A DNA stretch of 64,000 bases from Mucilaginibacter gossypiicola (GCF_900110105.1 NZ_FOCL01000016.1:86478-150477), one strand, 5' to 3'. Positions 9,170 through 18,254 are shown, counted from the stretch's first letter. Notes: generated by a model not told the origin, from the letters alone. Made by a program: numbers and translations.

Positions 9170-9217
9170 GCTCTTTAACAGAGCATAAGTATATTTACTG
9201 TTTCAAGCTGCAAAGAT

Positions 9218-10921
9218 ATGAATAAACGTTGGGCGCTAAAGGATAATACAAACCATGATGATGTAATAAAATTAGCCGCCGAACTTAATATCGATACCGT
9301 TTTAAGTACCATGCTTGTGCAGCGCGGTATCACCACCTTTGAAGATGCCCGCTATTTTTTCAGGCCCGACTACCGGCACCTGCATGACCCCTTCCTGATG
9401 AAGGATATGGAGAAGGCCGTCCTGCGCATTGAACAGGCTATAGCAGTGGGCGAAAAGATCATGATCTACGGTGATTATGATGTGGATGGCACTACGGCCG
9501 TGGCACTAACCTACAGTTTCTTCAAAAAGCTTTACGATAAAATAGATTATTACATCCCCGACCGCTACAAGGAAGGTTATGGCATTTCGAACCAGGGAAT
9601 TGATTATGCTGCCGAGCATGGTATAACCCTGATCATAGCGCTTGACTGTGGCATTAAATCAATTGATAAAATTGACTATGCTAATGAAAGAAGCATCGAT
9701 TTTATTATTTGCGATCACCATTTACCGGGGGCATCTATTCCGAATGCGGTAGCGGTGCTTGACCCTAAACGCGAAGACTGCGAATATCCATACAAAGAAT
9801 TGTCCGGCTGCGGTATTGGTTTCAAGTTGATCCAGGCCTACGCCGAAAAGAATGATATCCCGGTTGAAGAAGTAAATTGCTATCTCGACCTGGTGGTGAT
9901 CAGCATCTCCTGTGATATTGTACATATTACTGGCGAAAACAGGGTACTGGCACATTTTGGTCTGCAAAAAATAAATACCGACCCCTGTATAGGCGTTAAA
10001 GCCCTGATGGAAATAGCAGGTAGGACCGGGACCTATACTATATCGGATGTAGTGTTTTCGCTTGGTCCGCGCATTAATGCAGCCGGTAGAATAGACGATG
10101 CTAAACATGCCGTTGAATTGCTGATAGCTACAGATAAAGACGTTGCCAAAGAAAAAAGTGCTATGATCAATGTGCGCAACACCGAACGGAAAGGGCATGA
10201 TCTTAACATTACCGACGAAGCGCTTGGCATGATAGAAAATGACGAGGTATTGATTGCCCGTAAATCGACAGTGGTTTTTAATGAAGATTGGCACAAGGGG
10301 GTAATTGGTATTGTGGCGTCGCGCCTTACCGAAAAATATTACCGCCCTACTATCGTGCTTACCCGCTCTAACGGGCATGTTGCCGGTTCAGCACGTTCAG
10401 TTCTGGGGTATGATCTGTACGAAGCTCTTTGTGGCTGTAAAGATCTGCTGATTCAGTTTGGAGGGCACAAATATGCTGCAGGCTTGACCATGGATCCCGA
10501 AAACCTCGAAGCCTTTATTGAAAGGTTTGAAGAAGTGGTAAGTTCTACCATTAAACCAGAACAATTAATTCAGCAAATACAAATTGACGCCGAATTACGT
10601 TTAAGCCAGATAGAACCGAAATTTTTCAGGATTTTGAATCAGTTTGCCCCTTTTGGGCCTGAAAATATGGCGCCTGTTTTCATAAGTAAAAATGTGTATG
10701 TTAGTAGTAACGCCGGTTTGGTAGGAGGATCGCACATTAAAATGAGCGTAATGCAGGAAGATTCGGCAGTATTTGATTGTATAGCCTTTAATCATGGCCA
10801 ATACTTGGAGCAGTTACAATCGGGCATGCCGTTCGAGATGTGCTACTCCATAGAAGAAAACGTTTGGCGCGAAAGAAGAACGATTCAGTTAAATGTTAAG
10901 GGGATAAGGTTTAGTGATTAG
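9218..10921 (+). CDS. recJ: Single-stranded-DNA-specific exonuclease RecJ
   Basis: RecJ degrades single-stranded DNA 5' to 3' in recombinational and mismatch repair. The 567-residue length is normal. DHH-phosphoesterase motifs are clear: motif I YGDYDVDGTTAVA (Asp86, Asp88, Asp90), motif III CDHHLPG (Asp166-His168), and the DHHA1 block GPRINAAGRIDDA near residue 290. The later GVIGIVASRL and GGHKYAAG motifs belong to the DHHA1 domain, and the last 120 residues form the OB-fold that grips the DNA. It is monocistronic by appearance, with repeat-filled DNA after the stop. The long minus-strand open frame inside it is a shadow. Confidence 0.97.
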   Translation: MNKRWALKDNTNHDDVIKLAAELNIDTVLSTMLVQRGITTFEDARYFFRPDYRHLHDPFLMKDMEKAVLRIEQAIAVGEKIMIYGDYDVDGTTAVALTYSFFKKLYDKIDYYIPDRYKEGYGISNQGIDYAAEHGITLIIALDCGIKSIDKIDYANERSIDFIICDHHLPGASIPNAVAVLDPKREDCEYPYKELSGCGIGFKLIQAYAEKNDIPVEEVNCYLDLVVISISCDIVHITGENRVLAHFGLQKINTDPCIGVKALMEIAGRTGTYTISDVVFSLGPRINAAGRIDDAKHAVELLIATDKDVAKEKSAMINVRNTERKGHDLNITDEALGMIENDEVLIARKSTVVFNEDWHKGVIGIVASRLTEKYYRPTIVLTRSNGHVAGSARSVLGYDLYEALCGCKDLLIQFGGHKYAAGLTMDPENLEAFIERFEEVVSSTIKPEQLIQQIQIDAELRLSQIEPKFFRILNQFAPFGPENMAPVFISKNVYVSSNAGLVGGSHIKMSVMQEDSAVFDCIAFNHGQYLEQLQSGMPFEMCYSIEENVWRERRTIQLNVKGIRFSD

Positions 10922-10944
10922 AGATTAGTTTTTAGCTTTGTTAG

Positions 10945-11053
10945 GGGCGTTGAGGGGGCCGCGTTAGGGATTGTAGTGGAAAGCCCACAGCGCGGGTCGG
11001 AATTGAGGGCAGGAAAGGCGAGGACTTGGAACGAAAAGCCCGGGCCGCAGGCA
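10945..11053 (+). repeat. GC-rich intergenic repeat, family B copy 1
   Basis: This roughly 110-base element includes GCCGCGTTAGGGATTGTAG, AAAGCCCACAGCGCG and AGCCCGGGCCGCAGGCAACG. The same blocks in the same order occur on the minus strand at 55262-55378, and more diverged at 45004-45102. No reading frame is conserved, so it is a non-coding mobile or structural repeat. Confidence 0.7.
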
Positions 11054-11145
11054 ACGCTCAAATTCCTAAATTTGATAGAAAGATAAATTTGATAATCAAT
11101 ATCTATAATTACATCATTATAAGGAACAAAGCGGCCTTAAACTAT

Positions 11146-11193
11146 ACTGAGCGGCGCTGCCAATCGGGGATTGCTTCGTGCCTCGCAATGACG
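11146..11193 (+). repeat. Partial GTCATTGCGAGG element, family A copy 1
   Basis: Only the right half is present: AATCGGGGATTGCTTCG, then CCTCGCAATGAC. It matches the right half of the complete copy at 42915-42996 almost base for base. With the family B copy it fills the 334-base gap between recJ and lptB, where no gene is seen. The gap also holds a family C end (CATAAATCATGGTTCAGACA, 11232-11251) just before the lptB start. Confidence 0.7.
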
Positions 11194-11255
11194 GGAAAAA
11201 GATATATCATATCAGGGTAATCCATGAATCCCATAAATCATGGTTCAGACAAATA

Positions 11256-11996
11256 ATGATACTAAGAGCAGATAATTTAGTTAAAAAATACAAGCAGCGC
11301 ACCGTTGTTAACGATGTATCGTTTGATGTGGCGCAGGGCGAAATTGTTGGTTTGCTTGGGCCCAATGGCGCAGGCAAAACTACATCGTTTTATATGATAG
11401 TAGGTTTGATAAAACCTAACGAAGGCACTATCCACCTGGATAATCAGGATATAACCCAGGACCCGATGTACCGTCGCGCACAAAAAGGCATAGGTTACCT
11501 GGCGCAGGAAGCATCGGTGTTCAGGAAGCTTTCGGTTGAGGATAATATCAAGGCTGTACTGGAAATGGGAGATATGTCTAAAGAAAAGCAAAGAGATAAG
11601 CTGGAAGAGTTGATCGATGAATTCAGCTTACATAAGGTAAGGAAAAATAGGGGCGACCTGCTATCGGGTGGTGAACGGCGTCGTACGGAAATTGCCCGTG
11701 CTTTAGCTGCAGAACCTAATTTTATCCTGCTTGATGAGCCTTTTGCTGGTGTTGACCCGATTGCGGTTGAAGAGATTCAGGCGATGGTGGTTAAGTTACG
11801 TACCCGCAATATAGGTATCCTGATTACCGACCATAATGTACAGGAAACACTGTCAATAACCGACCGTGCCTACCTGCTTTTTGAAGGTAAAATATTAGAA
11901 TCGGGCTTCCCCGAGGTATTGGCTGAGAATGAAATGGTGAGGAAAGTGTATCTTGGGTCGAACTTTGTGCTTAAACGAAAGGTTTTTCCTCAATAA
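11256..11996 (+). CDS. lptB: LPS export ABC transporter ATPase
   Basis: LptB is the cytoplasmic ATPase that powers lipopolysaccharide extraction by LptFG. From ATG 11256 the product is 246 residues (MILRADNLVKKYKQ), the usual length; the open frame extends 26 codons upstream but that part is repeat DNA. Walker A is GPNGAGKTT (residues 35-43), the signature is LLSGGERRRTEIARAL, Walker B is FILLDEPFAGVDP, and the switch His is in ITDHNV. The ERRRTEIARAL signature and the C-terminal SNFVL are typical of LptB rather than LivF-like ATPases. GH3 follows after seven bases, so the two are probably co-transcribed. LptF, LptG and LptC are not in the window. Confidence 0.95.
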   Translation: MILRADNLVKKYKQRTVVNDVSFDVAQGEIVGLLGPNGAGKTTSFYMIVGLIKPNEGTIHLDNQDITQDPMYRRAQKGIGYLAQEASVFRKLSVEDNIKAVLEMGDMSKEKQRDKLEELIDEFSLHKVRKNRGDLLSGGERRRTEIARALAAEPNFILLDEPFAGVDPIAVEEIQAMVVKLRTRNIGILITDHNVQETLSITDRAYLLFEGKILESGFPEVLAENEMVRKVYLGSNFVLKRKVFPQ

Positions 11997-12003
11997 CAAC
12001 CCT

Positions 12004-13548
12004 ATGACCCTCTTTAACTCCGTATTTACCTGGTTCATGAAAAAGCGTATCCACCAGATAGAGCTTTTTATGAAATACCCGAATGAAGTGCAGGAAGAAT
12101 GGTTTGAACAACTGGTTTCGGTTGCCGAAAATACGGAGTGGGGCAAAAAACATCATTATAAAAGTATCGAGAACCTGGGCCAGTTTAAGGAGCGGGTCCC
12201 TATACAAAACTACGATACCTTAAAGCCCTTTATTGAGCGGATGCTCAAGGGCGAAAAAAATGTGTTGTGGCCTTCGGAGATCCGCTGGTTTGCCAAATCA
12301 TCGGGCACCACCAGCGACAGGAGCAAGTTTATCCCGGTAAGCGAGGAAGCACTTGAAGAATGCCACTTTAAAGGCGGCAAAGATTTGCTTACCATTTATT
12401 TTAATAACCAGCCTAACCCCCGCATGTTTACGGGAAAGATCTTAACGCTTGGCGGCAGCCACCAGATCAGTCAGCTAAGTCAGGATACTTCATTCGGTGA
12501 TCTTTCGGCGGTGATCATGAAAAATCTGCCTTACTGGGCCGAGTTTCATCGCACACCGCATTTGGATATCGCTTTACTCGAAAATTTTGAGGAAAAGATA
12601 GAAAAGATAGCCCACGCTACCAAGGATGTGAACGTTACCAGTATCAGTGGTGTACCCACCTGGAACCTGGTGTTGTTTAAACGCATCCTGGAGATAACCG
12701 GCAAAAAGAACTTATTGGAAGTTTGGCCTAACCTGGAAATGTACTTTCATGGCGCGGTAAACTTTACACCTTACCGCGAGCAGTTTAAAAAACTGATTCC
12801 GAACGAGGAAATGTACTACCTCGAAAATTATAATGCATCTGAAGGCTTTTTTGGTATACAGGATACCAAAGAACCCGGCGATATGCTGCTGATGCTGGAC
12901 TATGGTATTTTTTACGAGTTTTTACCACTGGAAAACCTGCACGACGAAAATCCTGCAACGCTAACGCTTGATGAGGTTGAGTTGAATAAAAATTACGCGC
13001 TTATTATTTCAACCAACGCCGGTTTATGGCGGTACATGATAGGGGATACCATTAAGTTTTCATCGCTTTCGCCATTCAGGATCCAGATCACTGGCAGGAC
13101 AAAACATTTTATTAATGCCTTTGGCGAGGAGGTGATCATTGATAATGCCGAGCGTGCACTGGAGGAAGCTTGTACGCAAACGGGTGCTGTGATCAGGGAA
13201 TATACTGCTGCGCCCGTCTATTTTAACGGCGATGACTGCGGTGCTCATGAATGGATCATTGAGTTTGAAAAGAGACCAGCCGAGTTTGAACGTTTTGTTG
13301 ACCTGCTGGATGAAACCCTGCGCCGTATCAATTCAGACTATGACGCCAAACGTTTCAAAGACCTTGCCCTGCGCCGCCCGATAGTTCGTCGCGCGCCTGA
13401 TGGCACTTTCTTTAACTGGATGCGGGAAAAGGGAAAGTTGGGAGGTCAGCATAAAGTACCACGCCTGGCAAATGACCGGGAGTATGTTGATGGTATTTTG
13501 AAGATGATGGAGCTGGTAGGGGTTCAGAGGCAGGACTACAAGAATTAA
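12004..13548 (+). CDS. GH3 auxin-responsive promoter family protein
   Basis: From the ATG at 12004 (MTLFNSVFTWFMKKRIHQ) the protein is 514 residues and covers the whole GH3 family, the ANL-superfamily acyl-adenylating enzymes first known as plant hormone-amino acid synthetases. The ATP-binding loop SSGTTSDRSKFIPVS lies near residue 100, and the later motif YNASEGFFG plus WRYMIGD fits the adenylate-forming core. Bacterial members are widespread in Bacteroidota, but substrates are unknown. The open frame starts earlier, inside lptB; the start used here leaves a gap of seven bases, suggesting coupling to lptB. A role in envelope or lipid conjugation is only inferred from that neighbour. Confidence 0.9.
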   Translation: MTLFNSVFTWFMKKRIHQIELFMKYPNEVQEEWFEQLVSVAENTEWGKKHHYKSIENLGQFKERVPIQNYDTLKPFIERMLKGEKNVLWPSEIRWFAKSSGTTSDRSKFIPVSEEALEECHFKGGKDLLTIYFNNQPNPRMFTGKILTLGGSHQISQLSQDTSFGDLSAVIMKNLPYWAEFHRTPHLDIALLENFEEKIEKIAHATKDVNVTSISGVPTWNLVLFKRILEITGKKNLLEVWPNLEMYFHGAVNFTPYREQFKKLIPNEEMYYLENYNASEGFFGIQDTKEPGDMLLMLDYGIFYEFLPLENLHDENPATLTLDEVELNKNYALIISTNAGLWRYMIGDTIKFSSLSPFRIQITGRTKHFINAFGEEVIIDNAERALEEACTQTGAVIREYTAAPVYFNGDDCGAHEWIIEFEKRPAEFERFVDLLDETLRRINSDYDAKRFKDLALRRPIVRRAPDGTFFNWMREKGKLGGQHKVPRLANDREYVDGILKMMELVGVQRQDYKN

Positions 13549-13597
13549 GAAGCAAGAAGAAAGGAATTAAAAAGATACGCCGACGCCTTGGTCTGAC

Positions 13598-13743
13598 GGG
13601 GTAGCAGGCCGGAAGCCTTGGGATAGTTACTACTCGGTTGGAGCTGAGCGCTGGCGAAGAAAAAAATAGAATAAATAAGAAAAGCAGACGCTCGGCTCCA
13701 GCCGAGTGTCGACTATCAAGCGGCCTCCCGGCCGATCGAGCGG
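13598..13743. repeat. Imperfect inverted repeat, about 58-base arms
   Basis: The left arm (13598-13655, including GATAGTTACTACTCGGTTGG) pairs with the right arm (13684-13743, including CTCGGCTCCAGCCGAGTGTC) across a 28-base A-rich loop. It would fold to a long hairpin after the GH3 gene. No open frame of note is present. It and the next element fill the 372-base gap to folP. Confidence 0.65.
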
Positions 13744-13770
13744 GTATATACAATTCAAAAATTAAAATCT

Positions 13771-13900
13771 ATGTCATTGCGAGGAGCAGCCTGGACAGAA
13801 GCATTGGGGCGACGTGGCAATCTCGTCGTCATGCCCGTGAGATATGCAAAGCCGCTAAGCATAGCTACGAGATTGCCGCGCTATCGCTCGCAATGACATG
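13771..13900. repeat. GTCATTGCGAGG element, family A copy 2
   Basis: Complete element of about 130 bases bounded by ATGTCATTGCGAGG and CTCGCAATGACAT. It holds GGGGCGACGTGGCAATCTCG, which recurs in copies 3 and 4. It is non-coding and lies between the convergent GH3 and folP genes. Confidence 0.85.
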
Positions 13901-13920
13901 TTTTTATTAAATGTCAGTTG

Positions 13921-14778
13921 TTATTGCGCTACACAAGCCTCCCAAATCTTCACTGCCTCCACAGCCTCTTTCACATCATGCGCCCTTAAAATATTCGCCC
14001 CTTTCATGAGCGCAATGGTATTCAAAACAGTAGTACCATTCAAAGCTTCAGCAGCAGTATTGCCCAACAAACCATAGATCATCCTTTTACGGGAGATGCC
14101 GGCAAGTATAGGCAAACCCAGCAGATCAAATTCATTCATACGGTTCATTAACGTATAGCTGTGTTCCGATTTTTTTGCAAATCCAAAGCCAGGGTCAAGG
14201 ATTACATCATGAACGCCAAGGCGTTTGAGCTCGCTGTACTTAGCTACAAAATAATCAAACACTTCGCCAAATACATCATCATATTCGGCCAGTTGGTTCA
14301 TGGTTTGCGGGGTGCCTTTCATATGCATCAGGATATAGGGCACATTTAAGCGGGCAACCGTACTAAACATATCAGTATCAAGCATACCACCCGAAATATC
14401 GTTGATGATATGTGCGCCGCCTTTAATAGCAGCTTCGGCAACACCGGCGCGGAAAGTATCTATCGACATAATAGCTTCCGGGAATTGGGCGGCAATGGCT
14501 TCAACAACAGGCAATAACCTGTCCGTTTCTTCCTGTGCCGAAATATCGACAGCTCCGGGGCGCGACGAATATGCGCCGATATCCAGAAATGTTGCACCAT
14601 TGGCCAGCATTTTTTGTGCCTGAAGCAGGGCTTCATCAACGCCGGGTTTACGGCTATCAGCAAAAAACGAATCGGGGGTAATATTGATGATGCCCATCAC
14701 CCCGGGCGATGAAAGATCTAACAATCGGCCACCTGCATTGATAGTAACTTTTTTACGGAAAAATGTATCTTTTACCAC
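13921..14778 (-). CDS. folP: Dihydropteroate synthase
   Basis: FolP joins p-aminobenzoate to 6-hydroxymethyl-dihydropterin pyrophosphate in folate synthesis and is the sulfonamide target. Motifs: MGIINITPDSFF, the pterin site DIGAYSSRPGA, SIDTFRAGVA, INDISGG, LDPGFGFAKKSEHS and GISRKRMI near the C-terminus. The open frame continues upstream to 15240, but that part only mirrors the divergent DUF1599 gene. I place the start at the GTG at 14778 (VVKDTFFRKKVTINAGG), giving 285 residues, the usual family length. No ATG is available before the MGIINITPDS core, so the start is uncertain by a few codons. It is divergent from the DUF1599 gene with 111 bases between. Confidence 0.92.
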   Translation of the reverse strand: MVKDTFFRKKVTINAGGRLLDLSSPGVMGIINITPDSFFADSRKPGVDEALLQAQKMLANGATFLDIGAYSSRPGAVDISAQEETDRLLPVVEAIAAQFPEAIMSIDTFRAGVAEAAIKGGAHIINDISGGMLDTDMFSTVARLNVPYILMHMKGTPQTMNQLAEYDDVFGEVFDYFVAKYSELKRLGVHDVILDPGFGFAKKSEHSYTLMNRMNEFDLLGLPILAGISRKRMIYGLLGNTAAEALNGTTVLNTIALMKGANILRAHDVKEAVEAVKIWEACVAQ

Positions 14779-14889
14779 GGTTAGTTGGGTGTTGTAAAGT
14801 TTGAATGTGGTAAAGTTAATTAACTTTGTAAGCACGGGCTTCACAACCCTGCAACATTTAAACTTTACAACATTCAAACACATCATCTT

Positions 14890-15438
14890 TTGACTAATAC
14901 AGCAGCAGAATACGAAGGCGTAATTAATATATGTAAAGGCCTTTTCATGAAAAAGACCCGCGACTACGGCACCGCATGGCGTATCCTCCGTCCGCAATCC
15001 ATTACCGATCAGATTTTTATCAAAGCTCAACGCATCCGTACGCTTGAAGAGAAAAAAATATCCAAAGTGGGTGACGACATCACCGGCGAATACATCGGCA
15101 TTGTTAACTATTGCGTAATAGCCATGATGCAGCTGGAATGCGGCCCGGAAATGTCGACCGAACTTAATCCGGATCATGTAAGCGAAATGTTTGATGCAAA
15201 GGTAAACGAGACCAAAGAGTTGATGTTTGCCAAAAATCATGATTACGGCGAAGCCTGGCGCGATATGCGGATCAGTTCATTGACCGATCTGATATTGATG
15301 AAACTGCTGCGTGTAAAACAGATAGAAGATAATCAGGGCCTTACCGAAGCATCAGAAGGCGTGAAAGCCAATTACCAGGATATGCTGAACTATGCCGTTT
15401 TTGCGCTGATTAAGCTCAATGTTCATCATAGTAAATAA
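14890..15438 (+). CDS. DUF1599 (Nmad1) protein with two tandem domains
   Basis: This 182-residue protein holds two copies of the DUF1599 domain, residues about 9-84 and 100-177. They share DYGTAWRI / DYGEAWRDM, SITDQIFIKAQRI / SLTDLILMKLLRV and YIGIVNYCVIAMMQL / YQDMLNYAVFALIKL. Pfam names the family nucleotide-modification-associated domain 1 from phage contexts, but Bacteroidota carry it as a core gene beside folP. The function is not known. The start is a TTG at 14890; the first ATG (Met20) would cut the first domain. It begins the row DUF1599-DoxX-permease-aroK. Confidence 0.85.
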   Translation: MTNTAAEYEGVINICKGLFMKKTRDYGTAWRILRPQSITDQIFIKAQRIRTLEEKKISKVGDDITGEYIGIVNYCVIAMMQLECGPEMSTELNPDHVSEMFDAKVNETKELMFAKNHDYGEAWRDMRISSLTDLILMKLLRVKQIEDNQGLTEASEGVKANYQDMLNYAVFALIKLNVHHSK

Positions 15439-15467
15439 AACGCTTTATTAATTATAAAACTTAAGTC

Positions 15468-15503
15468 CATCTGCCGGTTGGCGGAGGAGATTTAGAGGGG
15501 GCT
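15468..15503 (+). repeat. Short intergenic repeat, second copy
   Basis: AGTCCATCTGCCGGTTGGCG followed by the GGAGATTTAGAGGGGGCTTA core sits directly before the DoxX start codon. The core also occurs inside the ABM gene at 7413-7432. It may supply the AG-rich leader of the DoxX gene. Confidence 0.5.
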
Positions 15504-15504
15504 T

Positions 15505-16671
15505 ATGAAAAATACATCATCAAACAGTGCCGTTATATGGATTCCCCGCTTATTGGTGGGCTTACTGTTTATATTTTCGGGAGCGATCAAGGCTAATGAC
15601 CCGCTTGGTTTTTCGTACAAGCTGGTTGAATATTTTGAGGTTTTTCATATTACCTTTCTTAACGGTCTGGCTCTCACCATGGCTATTGTGCTATGTGCAC
15701 TTGAAATGCTGCTGGGTTTTGCCTTGCTTATAGGTGCACGGGCGGTTAAAGTAGCCTGGGGGTTGTTGTTGCTGATTATCTTTTTTGGCTTCTTAACTTT
15801 TTATTCGGCATTTTTTAAAGTGGTGCAAACCTGTGGTTGCTTTGGCGATGCTATTCCTTTAACGCCATGGCAGTCGTTCAGTAAGGATATGGTGCTGCTG
15901 GCTTTGGTGCTGATATTGTTTGTTAAGCGTAATCAGATCACTCCTTTGTTCAACGCAAAGGTTGGCGATAAATGGTTGATCTGTGCTGCCCTTGTTTCGG
16001 TAGGCTTTGGCGTATACACCTATAACTTTTCGCCGATTATTGATTTTCTGCCGTACAAAATAGGCGCTAACCTGCCCGATGAAATGAAAATTCCGCCGGG
16101 TGCCCCGCTTGATGAATTTGAGTTGACCTATCACCTTAAAAATAAAAAGACAGGCGCCACCAAGGTGATGAATGATAAAGAATATCTTAAATCCAATATC
16201 TGGAAAGATGCCGACTGGGAAGTTGTCGGCGATCCGGAAAATCGCCTGGTGAAAAAAGGATATGAGCCCAAAATCCGTGACCTGGCTATCCAGGATGCGC
16301 AACGGAACGATTATACCAAGGAGTTGCTTTCGAGCCCTTTTTATAGCCTGTTCATTGTCGCTTATGATTTGAGCGAGACGGATAAGGATGCCATCAATCG
16401 CTTAAACGCGCTGGCCATTAATCTTACTGATAATTATAACATCCGTACCATATTGCTTACGTCAAATTCGGCAGCCGACGCAACAGCTTTTGCAAAGGAA
16501 CATAAATTGATCAGCGAGATCTTTTATGCTGATGGTGTTCCGCTGAAATCAATGGTGCGTTCTAACCCGGGAGTTTTGCTGATGAAGAATGGCACCGTGG
16601 TTAACAAATGGCATTATCATTCGGTACCTAAGTATGAGGACATCGTAAAACAATATTTGCAGAAACAATAA
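15505..16671 (+). CDS. DoxX-like membrane protein, BT_3928 family
   Basis: The 388-residue protein starts with a four-helix DoxX/MauE-type membrane domain (helices at about residues 13-30, 52-78, 84-102 and 128-142). It contains a periplasm-facing Cys pair C110-G-C112 in QTCGCFGDAIPL, which in related quinone- or thiol-linked proteins handles electrons. A fifth helix near 150-165 leads into a 200-residue soluble region whose end (VLLMKNGTVVNKWHYHSVP) looks thioredoxin-like. Bacteroidota genomes keep this gene with DUF1599 upstream and an ABC permease downstream. It ends one base before the permease ATG, so translation is coupled. Its exact role is unknown; redox work in the envelope is an inference from the CGC motif. 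Confidence 0.85.
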   Translation: MKNTSSNSAVIWIPRLLVGLLFIFSGAIKANDPLGFSYKLVEYFEVFHITFLNGLALTMAIVLCALEMLLGFALLIGARAVKVAWGLLLLIIFFGFLTFYSAFFKVVQTCGCFGDAIPLTPWQSFSKDMVLLALVLILFVKRNQITPLFNAKVGDKWLICAALVSVGFGVYTYNFSPIIDFLPYKIGANLPDEMKIPPGAPLDEFELTYHLKNKKTGATKVMNDKEYLKSNIWKDADWEVVGDPENRLVKKGYEPKIRDLAIQDAQRNDYTKELLSSPFYSLFIVAYDLSETDKDAINRLNALAINLTDNYNIRTILLTSNSAADATAFAKEHKLISEIFYADGVPLKSMVRSNPGVLLMKNGTVVNKWHYHSVPKYEDIVKQYLQKQ

Positions 16672-16672
16672 A

Positions 16673-17731
16673 ATGATCCCCTACCTGCTTCGCAAATTAG
16701 TATACGGACTGGCAGTGATGCTGGGGGTAGTGGTTGTTGTTTTTTTTCTGTTCAATATCCTGCCTGTCGACCCGGCCCGTATGACCCAGGGCCAGCGTGC
16801 CGATGTGCAATCATTACAGGCAGTACGTAAAGAGTTCGGGCTGGATAAGCCGGTTCCTGTGCAGTTTGCCTATTACCTGAATGACCTTTCGCCTTTGGGT
16901 ATCCATCTTAATACAGCTGACGAGCAACAGCGCTACGGCTATGTAAAACTGTTCCCGGTGAGCAAAAGTAAGGTGTTGGCGCTGAAATGGCCTTATCTGA
17001 GGCGTTCATACCAAACCCGCAAGGATGTGGCTTCATTGCTGATAGAGGTAATCCCTAATACATTAGTGCTTGCCGCCGCGGCCATGGTCTTCGCTATCAT
17101 TATCGGCGTATTTTTAGGTGTGATGAGTGCGGTAAATAAAGATACCTGGATTGATAAGCTGGCGCTGAGTTTTTCAACGCTCGGTATTTCGGCCCCGTCT
17201 TTTTTTGCGGGGATCATCATTGCCTGGATCTTTGGCTTTGTGCTAAGCAATTACACACATTTAAATACGTCGGGCAGTTTGTATAGTTATGATCCTTTTA
17301 AAGGCGAAGTGATCACTCTTAAAAACCTTGTATTGCCGGTTATTACTTTGGGCTTACGGCCGTTGGCAATCATTGTGCAGCTTACCCGTAATGCTATGTT
17401 GGATGTATTAGGACAGGACTATATCCGTACAGCCAAGGCAAAGGGATTGAGTAACCGGACAATCATTTATCGCCATGCGCTAAAAAATGCTATGAACCCG
17501 GTTATTACCGCTATAGCCAACTGGTTTGCATCGCTGCTGGCAGGTTCATTTTTTGTGGAATACATTTTTGGTTACAACGGATTAGGCAAAGCTACTGTAG
17601 ATGCGCTGGAAATGTCGGATTTTCCGGTGGTGATGGGCTCTATATTGTTTATCGCGTTTATATTTGTGGTGATCAGTATCCTGGTGGATGTAATTTATGT
17701 TTGGATTGATCCGCGGGTAAAATTAAGCTGA
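16673..17731 (+). CDS. ABC transporter permease, OppB/DppB type
   Basis: The 352-residue inner-membrane protein has the N-terminal signature of oligopeptide permeases (LRKLVYGLAVMLGVVVVVF, then LPVDPARMTQG and EFGLDKPVPVQ) and six membrane segments. The cytoplasmic EAA loop is KAKGLSNRTIIYRHALKNAM, where the transporter ATPase docks. The insert after the first helix (about residues 60-115) is longer than in enterobacterial OppB and is normal for Bacteroidota. The matching second permease, ATPases and substrate-binding protein are not beside it, so it works with subunits encoded elsewhere. It is tightly packed between DoxX (1 base) and aroK (10 bases). Confidence 0.9.
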   Translation: MIPYLLRKLVYGLAVMLGVVVVVFFLFNILPVDPARMTQGQRADVQSLQAVRKEFGLDKPVPVQFAYYLNDLSPLGIHLNTADEQQRYGYVKLFPVSKSKVLALKWPYLRRSYQTRKDVASLLIEVIPNTLVLAAAAMVFAIIIGVFLGVMSAVNKDTWIDKLALSFSTLGISAPSFFAGIIIAWIFGFVLSNYTHLNTSGSLYSYDPFKGEVITLKNLVLPVITLGLRPLAIIVQLTRNAMLDVLGQDYIRTAKAKGLSNRTIIYRHALKNAMNPVITAIANWFASLLAGSFFVEYIFGYNGLGKATVDALEMSDFPVVMGSILFIAFIFVVISILVDVIYVWIDPRVKLS

Positions 17732-17741
17732 AGAAATTTTT

Positions 17742-18242
17742 ATGAAATACTTTATTGTGGGCTTTATGGGCTGTGGTAAAACAACCTGGAGCCGCAAACT
17801 GGCCGCCAAATGGGGCTACGAATTTATTGATCTCGACCATGTGCTCGAGGCTAAAGCAGGCATGAGCATAGCCGAATATTTTTCATCGTTTGGCGAAGAT
17901 GCCTTCCGTAAGCTGGAATCGCAGGTGCTGAAGGAAACTGATTATCATGAAAATACAGTGGTATCAACTGGTGGCGGTTTACCCTGCTTTTTTGACCATA
18001 TGGATTGGATGAACGCCAATGGCAAAACCTTGTATATAAAATTATCGCCCAAAACACTTGCCGACCGGCTGGAGAACAGCAAAACTATTCGTCCGGTGTT
18101 GCAAGGCAAAAAGGGCGATGAACTGGTTGAATTTATAACCGGCAAACTGGCCGAGCGTGAAGGCTTTTACCTGCGGGCAAGTAATATTGTTGAAGGGATA
18201 GATATGTCGGTTGAGAAGCTGGAGGAGGCGCTGGGGGTATAG
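17742..18242 (+). CDS. aroK: Shikimate kinase
   Basis: AroK phosphorylates shikimate at the 3-hydroxyl using ATP, the fifth step of the aromatic amino acid pathway. The 166-residue length is standard. Walker A is GFMGCGKTT (residues 7-15). Shikimate-binding residues are Asp32 in IDLDHV, Arg56 in AFRKLE and the GGG loop at 77-79 in STGGGLP. The lid Arg is in TIRPVL (Arg117). It is the last gene of the DUF1599-DoxX-permease-aroK row, 10 bases after the permease. A repeat hairpin follows within 13 bases of the stop. Confidence 0.96.
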   Translation: MKYFIVGFMGCGKTTWSRKLAAKWGYEFIDLDHVLEAKAGMSIAEYFSSFGEDAFRKLESQVLKETDYHENTVVSTGGGLPCFFDHMDWMNANGKTLYIKLSPKTLADRLENSKTIRPVLQGKKGDELVEFITGKLAEREGFYLRASNIVEGIDMSVEKLEEALGV

Positions 18243-18254
18243 TTAATCTCCTCC

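Noticed and set aside
9722..10378. 218-codon minus-strand open frame
   Set aside because: It lies fully inside recJ on the opposite strand. recJ carries all family motifs, while this frame has Cys- and His-rich, unpatterned sequence.
14779..15240. N-terminal extension of the folP open frame
   Set aside because: The extra 154 codons are the antisense of the divergent DUF1599 gene and would give an abnormal length for dihydropteroate synthase.
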